Assembly: GCF_003991405.1 (NCBI RefSeq)
Contig: NZ_RPEN01000145.1
Coordinates: 1 to 58,590 of the forward strand
Direction: 5' to 3'
Length of the DNA stretch: 58,590 nt
From: Pseudorhodobacter sp. E13
GTDB taxonomy: Bacteria; Pseudomonadota; Alphaproteobacteria; Rhodobacterales; Rhodobacteraceae
Shown one piece after another: positions 23,566 to 31,687 of the stretch. The notes below the pieces were generated by a model that made no database searches, was not told where the DNA came from, and worked only from the letters and a program-made list of their open reading frames with translations. Position 1 is the first letter of the stretch. Every line of letters begins with the position of its first letter. Made by a program: the position numbers and the translations under genes.

Positions 23566-23590
23566 CAAAAAAGGCCCCCGCAAGGGCCCA
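23566..23590 (-). terminator. Rho-independent terminator of tRNA-Ser
   Basis: On the minus strand GGGCCCTTGCGGGGGCC is followed by TTTTTTG. The stem of GGCCC with GGGCC and a T run of six fits an intrinsic terminator 24 bases after the tRNA 3' end. Confidence 0.8.
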
Positions 23591-23613
23591 TCAACAGTTT
23601 CGGCAAGTGTAGG

Positions 23614-23703
23614 TGGCGGAGGCGGTGGGATTCGAACCCACGGTACGGTCTCCCGTACGCTCAGTTAGCAACCGAGTGCTTTCGGCCTCTCAGCCACGCC
23701 TCC
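23614..23703 (-). tRNA. tRNA-Ser (anticodon GCT)
   Basis: The acceptor arms GGAGGCG and CGCCTCC pair, followed by discriminator G and encoded CCA. The anticodon loop is TTGCTAA in a CTCGG/TGAG-type stem, so the anticodon is GCT (serine AGC/AGT). A long variable arm (GCGTACGGGAGACCGTAC) and GGTTCGAATCC T-arm confirm class II tRNA-Ser. It marks the start of clear host sequence and lies 294 bp after the last prophage-side gene. Confidence 0.95.
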
Positions 23704-23765
23704 GACGATGCCCATTTAACAACGCCGCGCCCTCTGGGCAAGGGTGAAAACACGCGCGGGCTGAA

Positions 23766-24209
23766 TTACGCGGGCAAACGCCCCTCCAGCACATAGCGCA
23801 AAATCTGCGCCACCTGCTCGGGGCGTTCCACCACCGCCAAGGCCGCCGCATCCACCTCTTTCAGCGCATGCTGATGCTCGGCCCCGTGCATCACAATCAG
23901 CGATTTACCCATCGCTGCCGCCTGTCCCGCGTCAAAGGCCGCATTCCACTGCTTGTATTTGTCGCCAAAGCGAACCACCACCACATCCGCCGCCGCCAGA
24001 TCCCTGCGCGTGCGGATCGCGTTCAGCTTGGCGCCCTTGTGGTCATTCCAGAACTTGTCGGCCTCCGCCCCCATGATCGCCACCCCGCAATCATCCGAGG
24101 CGGCATGGTCCGTCACCGGCCCGGTGAACACCACATCCAACCCCTCGCAGCCCGCAGCCACCTCGGCCCGCCAATCGGAATGAATTTCCCCCGCCAGATA
24201 AACCTTCAT
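23766..24209 (-). CDS. ytoQ: YtoQ family protein
   Basis: This 147-residue protein begins MKVYLAGEIHSDWRAEVAAG and contains VVFTGPVTDHAASDDCG, ADKFWNDHKGAKLNAIRTR and DVVVVRFGDKYKQWNAAFDA, the conserved YtoQ pattern (a nucleoside 2-deoxyribosyltransferase-like fold). The second ATG is chosen because GGAGG is then 5 bases upstream. The biological role of YtoQ is not established. Confidence 0.9.
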   Translation of the reverse strand: MKVYLAGEIHSDWRAEVAAGCEGLDVVFTGPVTDHAASDDCGVAIMGAEADKFWNDHKGAKLNAIRTRRDLAAADVVVVRFGDKYKQWNAAFDAGQAAAMGKSLIVMHGAEHQHALKEVDAAALAVVERPEQVAQILRYVLEGRLPA

Positions 24210-24392
24210 CATCCCCTCCGCCTTTGCGCGACCTTAACAGCCCCCGCGCCCCGGGCCAACCAGCGACTGCTCGCTGTTTGAAGAAGTGTCAACAAACAAC
24301 CGGCCAGCCCAATGTCACCTGCGCCAAAAACACGTGCCCCCGCATAACTGACCACGCTACCCATTGCGAAAGACCCTTTAAGGCAATGCATA

Positions 24393-25622
24393 ATGAGTGA
24401 TCTTTGGACATGGGCAAACGACAACAGCGGCGGGCTGGCATTGCTGGGTGTTGCATTCCCGCTGCTGATCTTGGCAATCGGCTTTCTAGCCAGCCACTTT
24501 CGCGCCGTCCCTACCGAGAAAATGCTGCGCGATCCGGCCTCATGGTCCGCTCTTGCGCAGACCTACCAAAGCAGCGGCAGTGATGCTTATTTCCAGTCAC
24601 TGGATCGCGTCTTGGGCTTTGCCAACCGCTGGTATGGCGAACGCCTTTTGTCTTGGCGTGCTTATGGCACCTGCTTAACCCTCGCCTTTGTTTACCCGCT
24701 GCTGGCCTTGCTGATCGGTTGGGGCCTGTTCAACATTTGGGCACCAGCCGGAATTTCGATTTTTCGCGATACTGGTTCGGGGTTTGAACGCGCATTGCGC
24801 TTGGTGCTGTTTGCCGCAGGGGCTGCCACAGCCTTGAATATTGTTAAAAACGAAGAAAGTTTTTCGCAGTTTGTGGTTAATAAGCTTTTCAAACCGCTTG
24901 ACGATCCCAACACCCGGCCCAGTTTTCTATCGAAGGTGGGCCGGGTGTTGGTTGAAGTTCTTGCCTTTGCCTTTGCCTTTGCCTTTGCCGTTGTCGCTGC
25001 CGTTGCCGTTGCCGTTGCCTTTGCCGTTGTCGCTGCCGATATTGACGCGGCTTTGATGATCTTTCTCCTCTACGTCCTCCTTCCCGTCCTGAACGCTGCG
25101 GCCGACCTGCTGTCACTCGCCATCACCCGCTTTTTTCTGGCAAGGGTTCTTGCGCAAAGGCCCGTCGTCTGGATCATCCTCGCCCAAATGCTGCTGGATC
25201 TGGCTTTGGCAGCGTGTTGCTTGCTGTTGCTTCTCGCTGCCCTTGTCGGCGCGCTAGAGATATGGTCCGCCCTTAGCCCCGCCACCGCTCCGCTTGACTG
25301 GCGCGCCTTTTGGGCCAGCATCCACGCCGATCCAAAGCAAGGCATCACCCTTTACTTGATGGCCGCTACGACATTGGTCCCGACGCTTGTGCACCTGATC
25401 GCAGGTTTGGGGGCTGTCTGGACGCAAAAGTCACGGCTACTGCACCCAGTCGCCGCGAAACTTGCGGCGCAGCCCGTCACAAAACCGTTTGCGGAAATTG
25501 AGATTGACCAAATGCTTCGCACCATCGGTCGGGCCACGCTTTGGGGCTATGCCCGCGCGAGTGTTGCAGTCATCCTGCCCACAGCCATTTTGTTGTGGAT
25601 TGCTTACTCCCTCATAATCTAA
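24393..25622 (+). CDS. Multi-pass membrane protein with an internal hexapeptide-type repeat
   Basis: This 409-residue protein has about seven to eight hydrophobic segments: near residues 14-34, 89-110, 125-146, 188-218, 222-245, 255-290, 315-345 and 383-408. Segment 188-218 is pure Ala/Val/Phe, encoded by GCCTTT/GCCGTT hexamers. The loop FRAVPTEKMLRDPASW is cytoplasmic-looking. I recognise no family; it resembles hypothetical proteobacterial membrane proteins that carry similar AFAFAVAV helices. Stand-alone gene. Confidence 0.75.
   Translation: MSDLWTWANDNSGGLALLGVAFPLLILAIGFLASHFRAVPTEKMLRDPASWSALAQTYQSSGSDAYFQSLDRVLGFANRWYGERLLSWRAYGTCLTLAFVYPLLALLIGWGLFNIWAPAGISIFRDTGSGFERALRLVLFAAGAATALNIVKNEESFSQFVVNKLFKPLDDPNTRPSFLSKVGRVLVEVLAFAFAFAFAVVAAVAVAVAFAVVAADIDAALMIFLLYVLLPVLNAAADLLSLAITRFFLARVLAQRPVVWIILAQMLLDLALAACCLLLLLAALVGALEIWSALSPATAPLDWRAFWASIHADPKQGITLYLMAATTLVPTLVHLIAGLGAVWTQKSRLLHPVAAKLAAQPVTKPFAEIEIDQMLRTIGRATLWGYARASVAVILPTAILLWIAYSLII
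24961..25037 (+). repeat. Hexanucleotide repeat tract inside the membrane protein gene
   Basis: About twelve consecutive 6-base units alternate GCCTTT, GCCGTT and variants (GTCGCT). Each unit is two codons (Ala-Phe or Ala-Val), so gain or loss of a unit keeps frame and lengthens or shortens the transmembrane helix. Confidence 0.85.
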
Positions 25623-25627
25623 ATCCA

Positions 25628-25650
25628 GTAAGGTGGGGGTGCACCCCACC
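25628..25650. repeat. Palindromic intergenic repeat, diverged copy of the GTAGGGTGGGTG type
   Basis: GTAAGGTGGGGGTGCACCCCACC is a palindromic sequence that resembles the exact 22-bp repeat at 28363-28384 and 58527-58548, with several differences. It lies between the membrane protein gene and ychF. Confidence 0.5.
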
Positions 25651-25684
25651 ACCCCAAATCACCCCGACTCCCCCCAACAGAACA

Positions 25685-25725
25685 TAAAAACGCGGCCACA
25701 CCGCTTGTGCGACCGCGTTAAAATT
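25685..25725. terminator. Bidirectional terminator between convergent genes
   Basis: AACGCGG (25689-25695) pairs with CCGCGTT (25713-25719), with CACA/TGTG continuing inside. A runs on the left and TTAAAATT on the right allow termination of both the membrane protein transcript and the leftward ychF transcript. Confidence 0.7.
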
Positions 25726-25810
25726 CGGTTAAAATAAATCCCGTTACCTTTGGTTTTCAGTGCCTTAGAATATGAATCGCGCGCGATTCATACCTGCGGA
25801 GCATCACTGG

Positions 25811-26908
25811 TCAGCCGGAAAACAGGAAGTGCAGCACGTCGCCGTCTTTCACCAGATAGGTCTTGCCTTCCACCCGGAATTTGCCCGCTTCCTTGGCCCC
25901 GGCCTCGCCGTTTCCGGCGATATAATCGTCATAGCCAACGGTTTCAGCGCGGATGAAGCCCTTCTCAAAATCGCCATGAATGACCCCCGCCGCCTGCGGG
26001 GCCAGCGTGCCTTTCGGGATCGTCCAGGCCCGCGCTTCCTTGGGGCCGACGGTGAAATAGGTTTGCAGGCCCAAAAGCTGGTAACCCGCCCGAATAAGGC
26101 GATCCAGCCCCGCTTCTTCCAGCCCCATTTCCTCCAGAAACATCGCGGCTTCATCGGCGGCAAGCTGGCTGATTTCTTCCTCAATCCGGGCCGAGATCAC
26201 GACCATGCCCGCGCCTTGCTTGGCCGCCATTTCCGCCACGCGGGCGGATTGGGAATTGCCGTTCGCCGCCGAAGATTCCTCGACATTGCACACGAACAGC
26301 ACGGGCTTGGAGGTCAGCAGTTGCAGCAGCTTCCAGTTCCGCTTGTCATCCTCGGCCACCTCGACCGACCGCGCGGGCTTGCCATCCTCCAGCACCTTTT
26401 GCGCCATCTGAAGCAGCCGCACCTGATCGCCCGCATCCTTGTCGCCGCCTTTGATCTTGCGGGCCAAGTTCGCCAAACGCCGCTCAATCGATTCCAGATC
26501 GGCCAGCATCAGTTCGGTTTCAATCGTCTCGGCATCGGCCACGGGGTCGATCTTGCCCTCGACATGGGTGATGTCATCATCTTCAAAGCAGCGCAGAACA
26601 TGGGCAATCGCGTCACATTCGCGGATATTGGCCAGAAACTGGTTGCCCAACCCCTCCCCCTTGGAGGCCCCGCGCACAAGCCCCGCGATATCGACAAAGG
26701 TCATCCGTGTGGGAATGATCTGCTTGGAGCCTGCAATCGCCGCCAGCTTTTCCAGCCGCGCATCTGGCACCGCCACATCGCCGACATTCGGCTCAATCGT
26801 GCAGAACGGAAAGTTCGCCGCCTGCGCCGCCGCCGTGCGGGTCAGCGCGTTGAAAAGGGTAGACTTGCCCACATTCGGCAGCCCGACGATCCCCATGCGA
26901 AATCCCAT
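25811..26908 (-). CDS. ychF: Ribosome-binding ATPase YchF (Obg-family)
   Basis: The ATG at 26908 follows GGAGAGAAGAG and yields 365 residues, the normal YchF length. It shows G1 GLPNVGKST, FPFCTIEPNVG in the switch region, DIAGLVRGASKGEGLGNQFL (G3) and the C-terminal TGS domain ending AKEAGKFRVEGKTYLVKDGD. The NKxD motif is altered, as expected for this ATP-preferring GTPase-family member. It binds ribosomes and affects stress responses. Confidence 0.96.
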   Translation of the reverse strand: MGFRMGIVGLPNVGKSTLFNALTRTAAAQAANFPFCTIEPNVGDVAVPDARLEKLAAIAGSKQIIPTRMTFVDIAGLVRGASKGEGLGNQFLANIRECDAIAHVLRCFEDDDITHVEGKIDPVADAETIETELMLADLESIERRLANLARKIKGGDKDAGDQVRLLQMAQKVLEDGKPARSVEVAEDDKRNWKLLQLLTSKPVLFVCNVEESSAANGNSQSARVAEMAAKQGAGMVVISARIEEEISQLAADEAAMFLEEMGLEEAGLDRLIRAGYQLLGLQTYFTVGPKEARAWTIPKGTLAPQAAGVIHGDFEKGFIRAETVGYDDYIAGNGEAGAKEAGKFRVEGKTYLVKDGDVLHFLFSG

Positions 26909-27023
26909 GCTCTTCTCTCCATCCGGTTTCCCGGCCCTCATAGGCCAAAACCCCTGCAATCCGCAAGCAGGACGCTTTGCGCAGCCGGCCGGCTGTGCCA
27001 TGCTGCGGGCAGGAGGATTTGAG

Positions 27024-27431
27024 ATGAGCTTTACACCCTATCTGCATTTTCAAGGCAATTGCGCCGAGGCGATGGCATTTTATGCCGAGGTTTTCGGCGG
27101 CAAGCTGACGATCCGCCGCTATAGCGAGATGCCGGACGCGCCGCCCGAACTGGCCAAAAGCCCGCTGGTGATGAATGCGCTTTTGATGGCGTCGATGGGC
27201 ATGATGATGGCCTCGGACTACCCGCCCGGCACCGAAGGGGCACCGCAAGCCTCGGTCACCGTCAGCCATTTTGAACCCGATGCCCCGGCGGCCAAAGCGG
27301 TGTTTGATCGGCTGATGCAAGGCGGAGAGGAAATCATGGCCTTCGCCCCCACCTTCTGGTCGCCCGGTTTCGGCATGGGCAAGGACCGTTTCGGCACGCA
27401 TTGGATGATCTCGGTCCCCGGCGCGATGTGA
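27024..27431 (+). CDS. VOC-fold protein, PhnB-like
   Basis: The ATG at 27024 has AGGAGG upstream. The 135-residue product reads as a glyoxalase/bleomycin-resistance (VOC) PhnB-type protein: LHFQGNCAEAMAFYAEVFGG, MNALLMASMGMMMASDYPPG, TFWSPGFGMGKDRFGTHWMI. Many family members have no known substrate. Stand-alone gene between ychF and trpA. Confidence 0.88.
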   Translation: MSFTPYLHFQGNCAEAMAFYAEVFGGKLTIRRYSEMPDAPPELAKSPLVMNALLMASMGMMMASDYPPGTEGAPQASVTVSHFEPDAPAAKAVFDRLMQGGEEIMAFAPTFWSPGFGMGKDRFGTHWMISVPGAM

Positions 27432-27524
27432 AACGCGGCCTGCGGCGGCCCAAAACCACGTGAGGCATTGATTTCCGCGCCTCGTTTCGGCAAACCGGGC
27501 GGTGACATTTATAAGGACGCCACG

Positions 27525-28316
27525 ATGACCCGGATTGACCAGAAATTTGCCGCCCTGAAGGCTTCGGGCAAGAAGGCATTCGTTTCCTATATCATGGCGG
27601 GCGACCCGGATGTGGAAACCTCGCTTGCGGTGATGAAGGGCCTGCCGGGGGCGGGGGTGGATATCATCGAGATTGGTCTGCCCTTCACCGACCCGATGGC
27701 GGATGGCCCGACGATCCAGCTTGCCGGTCAGCGCGCGCTGGAAGGCGGCATGACGCTGGACAAGACGCTGGCCATGGTGACCGACTTCCGCAAGGGCGAT
27801 GATACGACCCCGATCGTGATGATGGGTTATTACAACCCGATCTACAGCCGGGGGGTGGATCTGTTCCTGTCCCAAGCCAAAGCGGCCGGAATTGATGGGC
27901 TGATCATCGTCGACCTGCCGCCCGAGGAAGATGACGAACTATGTATCCCAGCGCAAAAGGCAGGGCTCAATTTCATCCGTTTGGCCACGCCGACCACCGA
28001 TGACAAGCGCTTGCCGAAGGTGCTGCAAAACACCAGCGGTTTTGTCTATTACGTCTCGATCACCGGGATCACAGGGGCGGCGGCGCCCGAGGCGGCGGAT
28101 GTCGCCCCCGAAGTGGCCCGGATCAAGGCCAGGACGGACCTGCCGGTCATCGTCGGCTTTGGCATCACCACGCCCGAGGCCGCCGAGGCGATTGCCGGGA
28201 TCGCGGATGGTTGCGTTGTCGGCTCTGCCATCGTGAAAGACATTGGCGAGGGTAAACCCGTGGCCGAGGTGCTGGCCCGTGTGGCGGCCCTTGCCGCTGG
28301 CGCGCATCGCGGTTGA
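27525..28316 (+). CDS. trpA: Tryptophan synthase alpha chain
   Basis: This 263-residue protein has the canonical [20 protein letters not shown] (with the catalytic Glu and Asp), [24 protein letters not shown] and [12 protein letters not shown] motifs. It releases indole from indole-3-glycerol phosphate and passes it to TrpB. trpB and trpF lie 13-16 kb away on the other strand, so the trp genes are split in this genome. Confidence 0.97.
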   Translation: MTRIDQKFAALKASGKKAFVSYIMAGDPDVETSLAVMKGLPGAGVDIIEIGLPFTDPMADGPTIQLAGQRALEGGMTLDKTLAMVTDFRKGDDTTPIVMMGYYNPIYSRGVDLFLSQAKAAGIDGLIIVDLPPEEDDELCIPAQKAGLNFIRLATPTTDDKRLPKVLQNTSGFVYYVSITGITGAAAPEAADVAPEVARIKARTDLPVIVGFGITTPEAAEAIAGIADGCVVGSAIVKDIGEGKPVAEVLARVAALAAGAHRG

Positions 28317-28362
28317 TCCGGGGTCTGCCTTCGGGGTCTGTTTCCGGCTTCCATTTCCGGGC

Positions 28363-28384
28363 GTAGGGTGGGTGGCAACCCACC
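28363..28384. repeat. Dispersed 22-bp palindromic repeat
   Basis: GTAGGGTGGGTGGCAACCCACC occurs here and, exactly inverted, at 58527-58548; a third copy with two changes is at 58558-58579. GGTGGGT..ACCCACC gives it a short stem. It sits just downstream of trpA. Confidence 0.85.
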
Positions 28385-28417
28385 GCCCCCGCCCCCCTTT
28401 TAGCGAAAGTCTCTGTC

Positions 28418-28705
28418 ATGGTTCTGACCATTCTTGCCCAAATACAGGCTGTCCCCGGCAAAGAGGACGCGCTGATCGCGGAAATGCACAAGCTGATCGC
28501 CGCGACCCGGCAAGAGGCGGGCTGCCTGCAATATGATATGCACCGCGACAATGACAAACCCGGCTTTTTCATGTTTTACGAAAACTGGGAAACCCGCGAT
28601 TTATGGTTGGACCACATGAAAGCGCCACATTTGGCGGCCTATAACGCGGCCACCAAAGGCTGGATCGAAAGCCTGACCTTGAACGAGATGACGCGGGTCG
28701 GCTGA
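28418..28705 (+). CDS. Antibiotic biosynthesis monooxygenase-domain protein (putative quinol monooxygenase)
   Basis: This 95-residue protein has the ABM fold signature: LTILAQIQAVPGKEDALIAE, QEAGCLQYDMHRDNDKPGFF and YENWETRDLWLDHMKAPHL. Similar to YgiN-like quinol monooxygenases, which form dimers without a cofactor. The substrate here is unknown. Confidence 0.85.
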   Translation: MVLTILAQIQAVPGKEDALIAEMHKLIAATRQEAGCLQYDMHRDNDKPGFFMFYENWETRDLWLDHMKAPHLAAYNAATKGWIESLTLNEMTRVG

Positions 28706-28729
28706 TCCGCGCAGAACCATAGGGCCACC

Positions 28730-30094
28730 ATGACCACCCTTATCGCCGGGATAGAGACTGACCACCTGCGCCACTTTGCAACCCGCGAAGCCACCCGCTT
28801 TGCCACCAGCCGCCCCAATACGCAACATGCGCTGAACATGGGCGAAGGGGCGTTTCTGGCCGGGGTGCCGATGCATTGGATGCGGGATTGGCCGATGCCC
28901 TTTCCGCTGCTGGTCGAAAGCGCCAAGGGCGCGCGGATCACCGATGTGGATGGCTTTGGTCTGGATGATTTCTGCCTTGGCGATACCGGTAGCCTGTTCG
29001 GCCATTCCCCCGAGCCGGTGGCCAAGGCGGTGGCGCGGCAGGCCAAGTCAGGGCTGACCTATATGCTGCCCAGCCTTGATGCGCTGGAAGCCGGGCGCTT
29101 GCTGACCAAGCGTTTTGGCAATTTCCGCTGGCAGATCGCGACGACCGCCTCCGACGCCAATCGCTGCGCCATCCGGGTGGCGCGTGCGGTGACGGGGCGG
29201 CCAAAGATTCTGGTGTTCAACGGCTGTTATCATGGCACGGTCGAGGATGTGATGGTCACGCTGGAGGGTGACAAGACCGTGACGCGCGCAGGCATGGTCG
29301 GGCAGGTGGCGGACCCCGCGGCCCATGCGGTGGTAGTGGAGTTCAACGACCTCCCGGCGCTGCAAGCGGCTTTGGCCGAAGGCGATGTGGCCGCCGTTCT
29401 GGCCGAGCCGGTGATGACCAATTGCTGCATGGTGCTGCCAGACCCGAACTTCTGGCGCACGGTGCGCACGGCTTGCGATGCGGCAGGCACGCTGTTGATC
29501 ATGGATGAAACCCATACCGTTTCCAGCGGGCTGGGGGGCTGGGCCAAGGGCAACGGATTGCGGGCCGATATGTTTGTGATCGGCAAATCCATTGCCGGGG
29601 GCGTGGCCTGTGCGGCCTGGGGCCTTGCGCCCGATCTGGCCCGCCGCTTTGCCGATTACGATGCCGGTCGCGTGCCGGGCCATTCGGGCATGGGCACCAC
29701 CCTGTCGGGCAACCCGCTGCAATTTGCCGCCCTGCGCGCCAATCTGGGCGAAGTGATGACCCGCAAATCCTATGACCATATGGAAAAGCTGGCCGCCCGG
29801 CTGGAAGCGGGCTTGACGACCGCGATCAATGCGGTGCGAGCACCGTGGCATGTGGTGCGCGTTGGTGCGCGGGTGGAGTTTATCTGCGCCCCCGGCCCCT
29901 TGCGCAATGGCACCGAGGCGATGGAGGCGCATTGCCCCGCTGTGGAACGCGCCGTGCATCTGGCGCTGGTGAACCGTGGTTGTCTGATTGCGCCCTTTCA
30001 CAACATGATGCTGATCAGCCCCGCCACCAAAAAGCGGCAGGTGGACAGGTTGATCGCGGCCTTTTCCGAGGTGTTGGACAGTTTGTTCTCATAG
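28730..30094 (+). CDS. Class III PLP-dependent aminotransferase
   Basis: This 454-residue protein of the glutamate-1-semialdehyde aminomutase/omega-aminotransferase family shows GHSPEPVAKAVARQAKSG, ILVFNGCYHGTVEDVMV, LLIMDETHTVSSG (PLP-ring Asp) and FVIGKSIAGGVACAAW, in which Lys is the Schiff-base residue. It does not read like HemL itself (the substrate loop differs). The glutamine-synthetase-like ligase and hydroxyacid oxidase that follow in the same direction suggest amine or amino-acid catabolism. Confidence 0.85.
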   Translation: MTTLIAGIETDHLRHFATREATRFATSRPNTQHALNMGEGAFLAGVPMHWMRDWPMPFPLLVESAKGARITDVDGFGLDDFCLGDTGSLFGHSPEPVAKAVARQAKSGLTYMLPSLDALEAGRLLTKRFGNFRWQIATTASDANRCAIRVARAVTGRPKILVFNGCYHGTVEDVMVTLEGDKTVTRAGMVGQVADPAAHAVVVEFNDLPALQAALAEGDVAAVLAEPVMTNCCMVLPDPNFWRTVRTACDAAGTLLIMDETHTVSSGLGGWAKGNGLRADMFVIGKSIAGGVACAAWGLAPDLARRFADYDAGRVPGHSGMGTTLSGNPLQFAALRANLGEVMTRKSYDHMEKLAARLEAGLTTAINAVRAPWHVVRVGARVEFICAPGPLRNGTEAMEAHCPAVERAVHLALVNRGCLIAPFHNMMLISPATKKRQVDRLIAAFSEVLDSLFS

Positions 30095-30113
30095 GGGTAT
30101 GGGCGGCAGGCGC

Positions 30114-30164
30114 AGGGGGGCTTTGCCCCCCTGACCCCCCAAGGTATTTGGACCAAGATGAAAG
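30114..30164 (+). repeat. Dispersed ~50-bp repeat (GGTATTTGGNCCAAGATGAA type), full copy
   Basis: It consists of AGGGGGGCTTTGCCCCCCTGA hairpin-like sequence, a C6 run and GGTATTTGGACCAAGATGAA. A diverged full copy is at 51465-51519 and core copies are at 42961-42980 and 55077-55097. Confidence 0.8.
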
Positions 30165-30202
30165 AAGGGCGGCTTGCGGCCCCCATGCGAAGGATGGAAG
30201 CG

Positions 30203-31594
30203 ATGAGCGTTGATGTAAGCCCCTCGGGGTCGGGCGTGGCCGAGGCGGAGGCCTTTCTGGCGGCGCATCCGGAGATTGAGGCGATTGATCTGGTGTTGCA
30301 TGACGCCAATGGGATTGGCCGTGGCAAGATTATCCGGCGGCATGAATTGCTGGGCTTTTACAAATCCGGGCGGCATTTGCCGATTTCCATTCTGGGATTG
30401 GATATTTGTGGTGAGGATGTGCATGAGACGGGTTTGATCTGGGATCAGGGGGATGGCGATCTGCGGGCCTGGCCGGTGCCGGGCACGCTGGTGCCATTGC
30501 ATGGCACCAAGCCCGCGCGCGCCGAAGTGCTGATGAGCATGTATGATCTGAGCGGCAAGCCGATGACTTCGGACCCGCGCCACGCTTTGCAGCGGCAGGT
30601 GGATGCGTTGGCCGCCGAAGGCTTGCGGCCGGCAGGGGCGTTTGAGTTAGAGTTCTTTTTGCTGGCCAATGATCGCGGCCCTGATGGCCGGGTGCAACCT
30701 GCGCGCGATGTGTTGGACGGACGGGCGAGTGCCAAGACCGAAGTCTATTCGGTGGACCATCTGCATGGCATGTTGCCCTTGTTTTCCGATATTTACGCCG
30801 GGGCGGCGGCGGCGGGGATCAAGGCCGAGACGATGATCTCCGAATACGCGCCGGGGCAGTATGAGCTGACCTTGCATTACCGCGAGGATGTGATGCAGGC
30901 CGCCGATGATCTGATGCGGCTTAAGCGGATCGTGCGGGCGCAGGCGCGCGCGCATGGGGTGACAGCCTGTTTCATGGCCAAACCGGTGGAGCAATATGCA
31001 GGCTCTGGCATGCATTTTCATGTGTCGATGCTGGATAAATCCGGGCGCAACGTGTTTGTCGAAGCGGTTGAGGGCGAATGGTCGCCCACCATTCTGCATG
31101 CGATTGGCGGGCTGCGGGCGACGATGGCAGAGTCCATGCTGGTTTTTGCCCCGCATGCCAATTCATGGCGGCGGTTCGTTGGGCAATCCTATGCGCCGGT
31201 CAGCCCGTCTTGGGGGGTGAACAACCGCTCTGTCGCTTTGCGGATTCCGGCAGGCGACATCAAGGCGCGGCGGATTGAGCATCGCCCGGCGGGGGTGGAT
31301 GCCAACCCCTATCTGGTTGCCGCCACTGTCTTGGCTGGTATTCGCGCGGGGCTTGCGCATCGCGTCGATCCGGGGCCGGAAACCACGGGCAACGGCTATG
31401 ACGGGGCCGAGGCGGGGGATATGCCGGTCGATTGGCGCGGCGCGATTGAGGCAGCGCGTGAGTCGCGCTTCCTGCGGGATGCCTTGGGCGAGGATATGCA
31501 CCGCACTTTTGTCGCCATCAAAGCGGCCGAATATGCGCGGGTGGCGCAGACCATTTCGGACGTGGATTACGACCTGTATCTGCATAGCGTGTAA
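30203..31594 (+). CDS. Glutamine synthetase-family ligase (gamma-glutamylpolyamine synthetase-like)
   Basis: The ATG at 30203 has AAGGATGG upstream; earlier in-frame ATGs lie in the dispersed repeat. The 463-residue protein is GS-fold: VLHDANGIGRGKIIRRHEL, FELEFFLL (metal Glu pair), GQYELTLHYREDVMQAAD, GSGMHFHVSML and NPYLVAATVLAGIRAGL. N-terminal and catalytic details fit PuuA/GlnT-type enzymes, which join glutamate to an amine, better than GlnA. It follows the class III aminotransferase. Confidence 0.85.
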   Translation: MSVDVSPSGSGVAEAEAFLAAHPEIEAIDLVLHDANGIGRGKIIRRHELLGFYKSGRHLPISILGLDICGEDVHETGLIWDQGDGDLRAWPVPGTLVPLHGTKPARAEVLMSMYDLSGKPMTSDPRHALQRQVDALAAEGLRPAGAFELEFFLLANDRGPDGRVQPARDVLDGRASAKTEVYSVDHLHGMLPLFSDIYAGAAAAGIKAETMISEYAPGQYELTLHYREDVMQAADDLMRLKRIVRAQARAHGVTACFMAKPVEQYAGSGMHFHVSMLDKSGRNVFVEAVEGEWSPTILHAIGGLRATMAESMLVFAPHANSWRRFVGQSYAPVSPSWGVNNRSVALRIPAGDIKARRIEHRPAGVDANPYLVAATVLAGIRAGLAHRVDPGPETTGNGYDGAEAGDMPVDWRGAIEAARESRFLRDALGEDMHRTFVAIKAAEYARVAQTISDVDYDLYLHSV

Positions 31595-31687
31595 CCTGCG
31601 CGCGCATTTGGGGGCTTGCTGCCAAGACAGTTGCCTTGGGCTGTGAATATTGGTAAGGAAAACTTACCACACCCAACGGAGGCCCCC

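Noticed and set aside
23614-23703. tRNA-Ser as the prophage attachment site
   Set aside because: The integrase candidate is a serine recombinase, which rarely uses tRNA genes. No duplicated tRNA 3' end is seen in the window, so the position may be coincidental.
25772-27022. A 416-codon plus-strand frame
   Set aside because: It is antisense to ychF and rich in His/Arg/Gln, as expected for the complement of a GC-rich gene.
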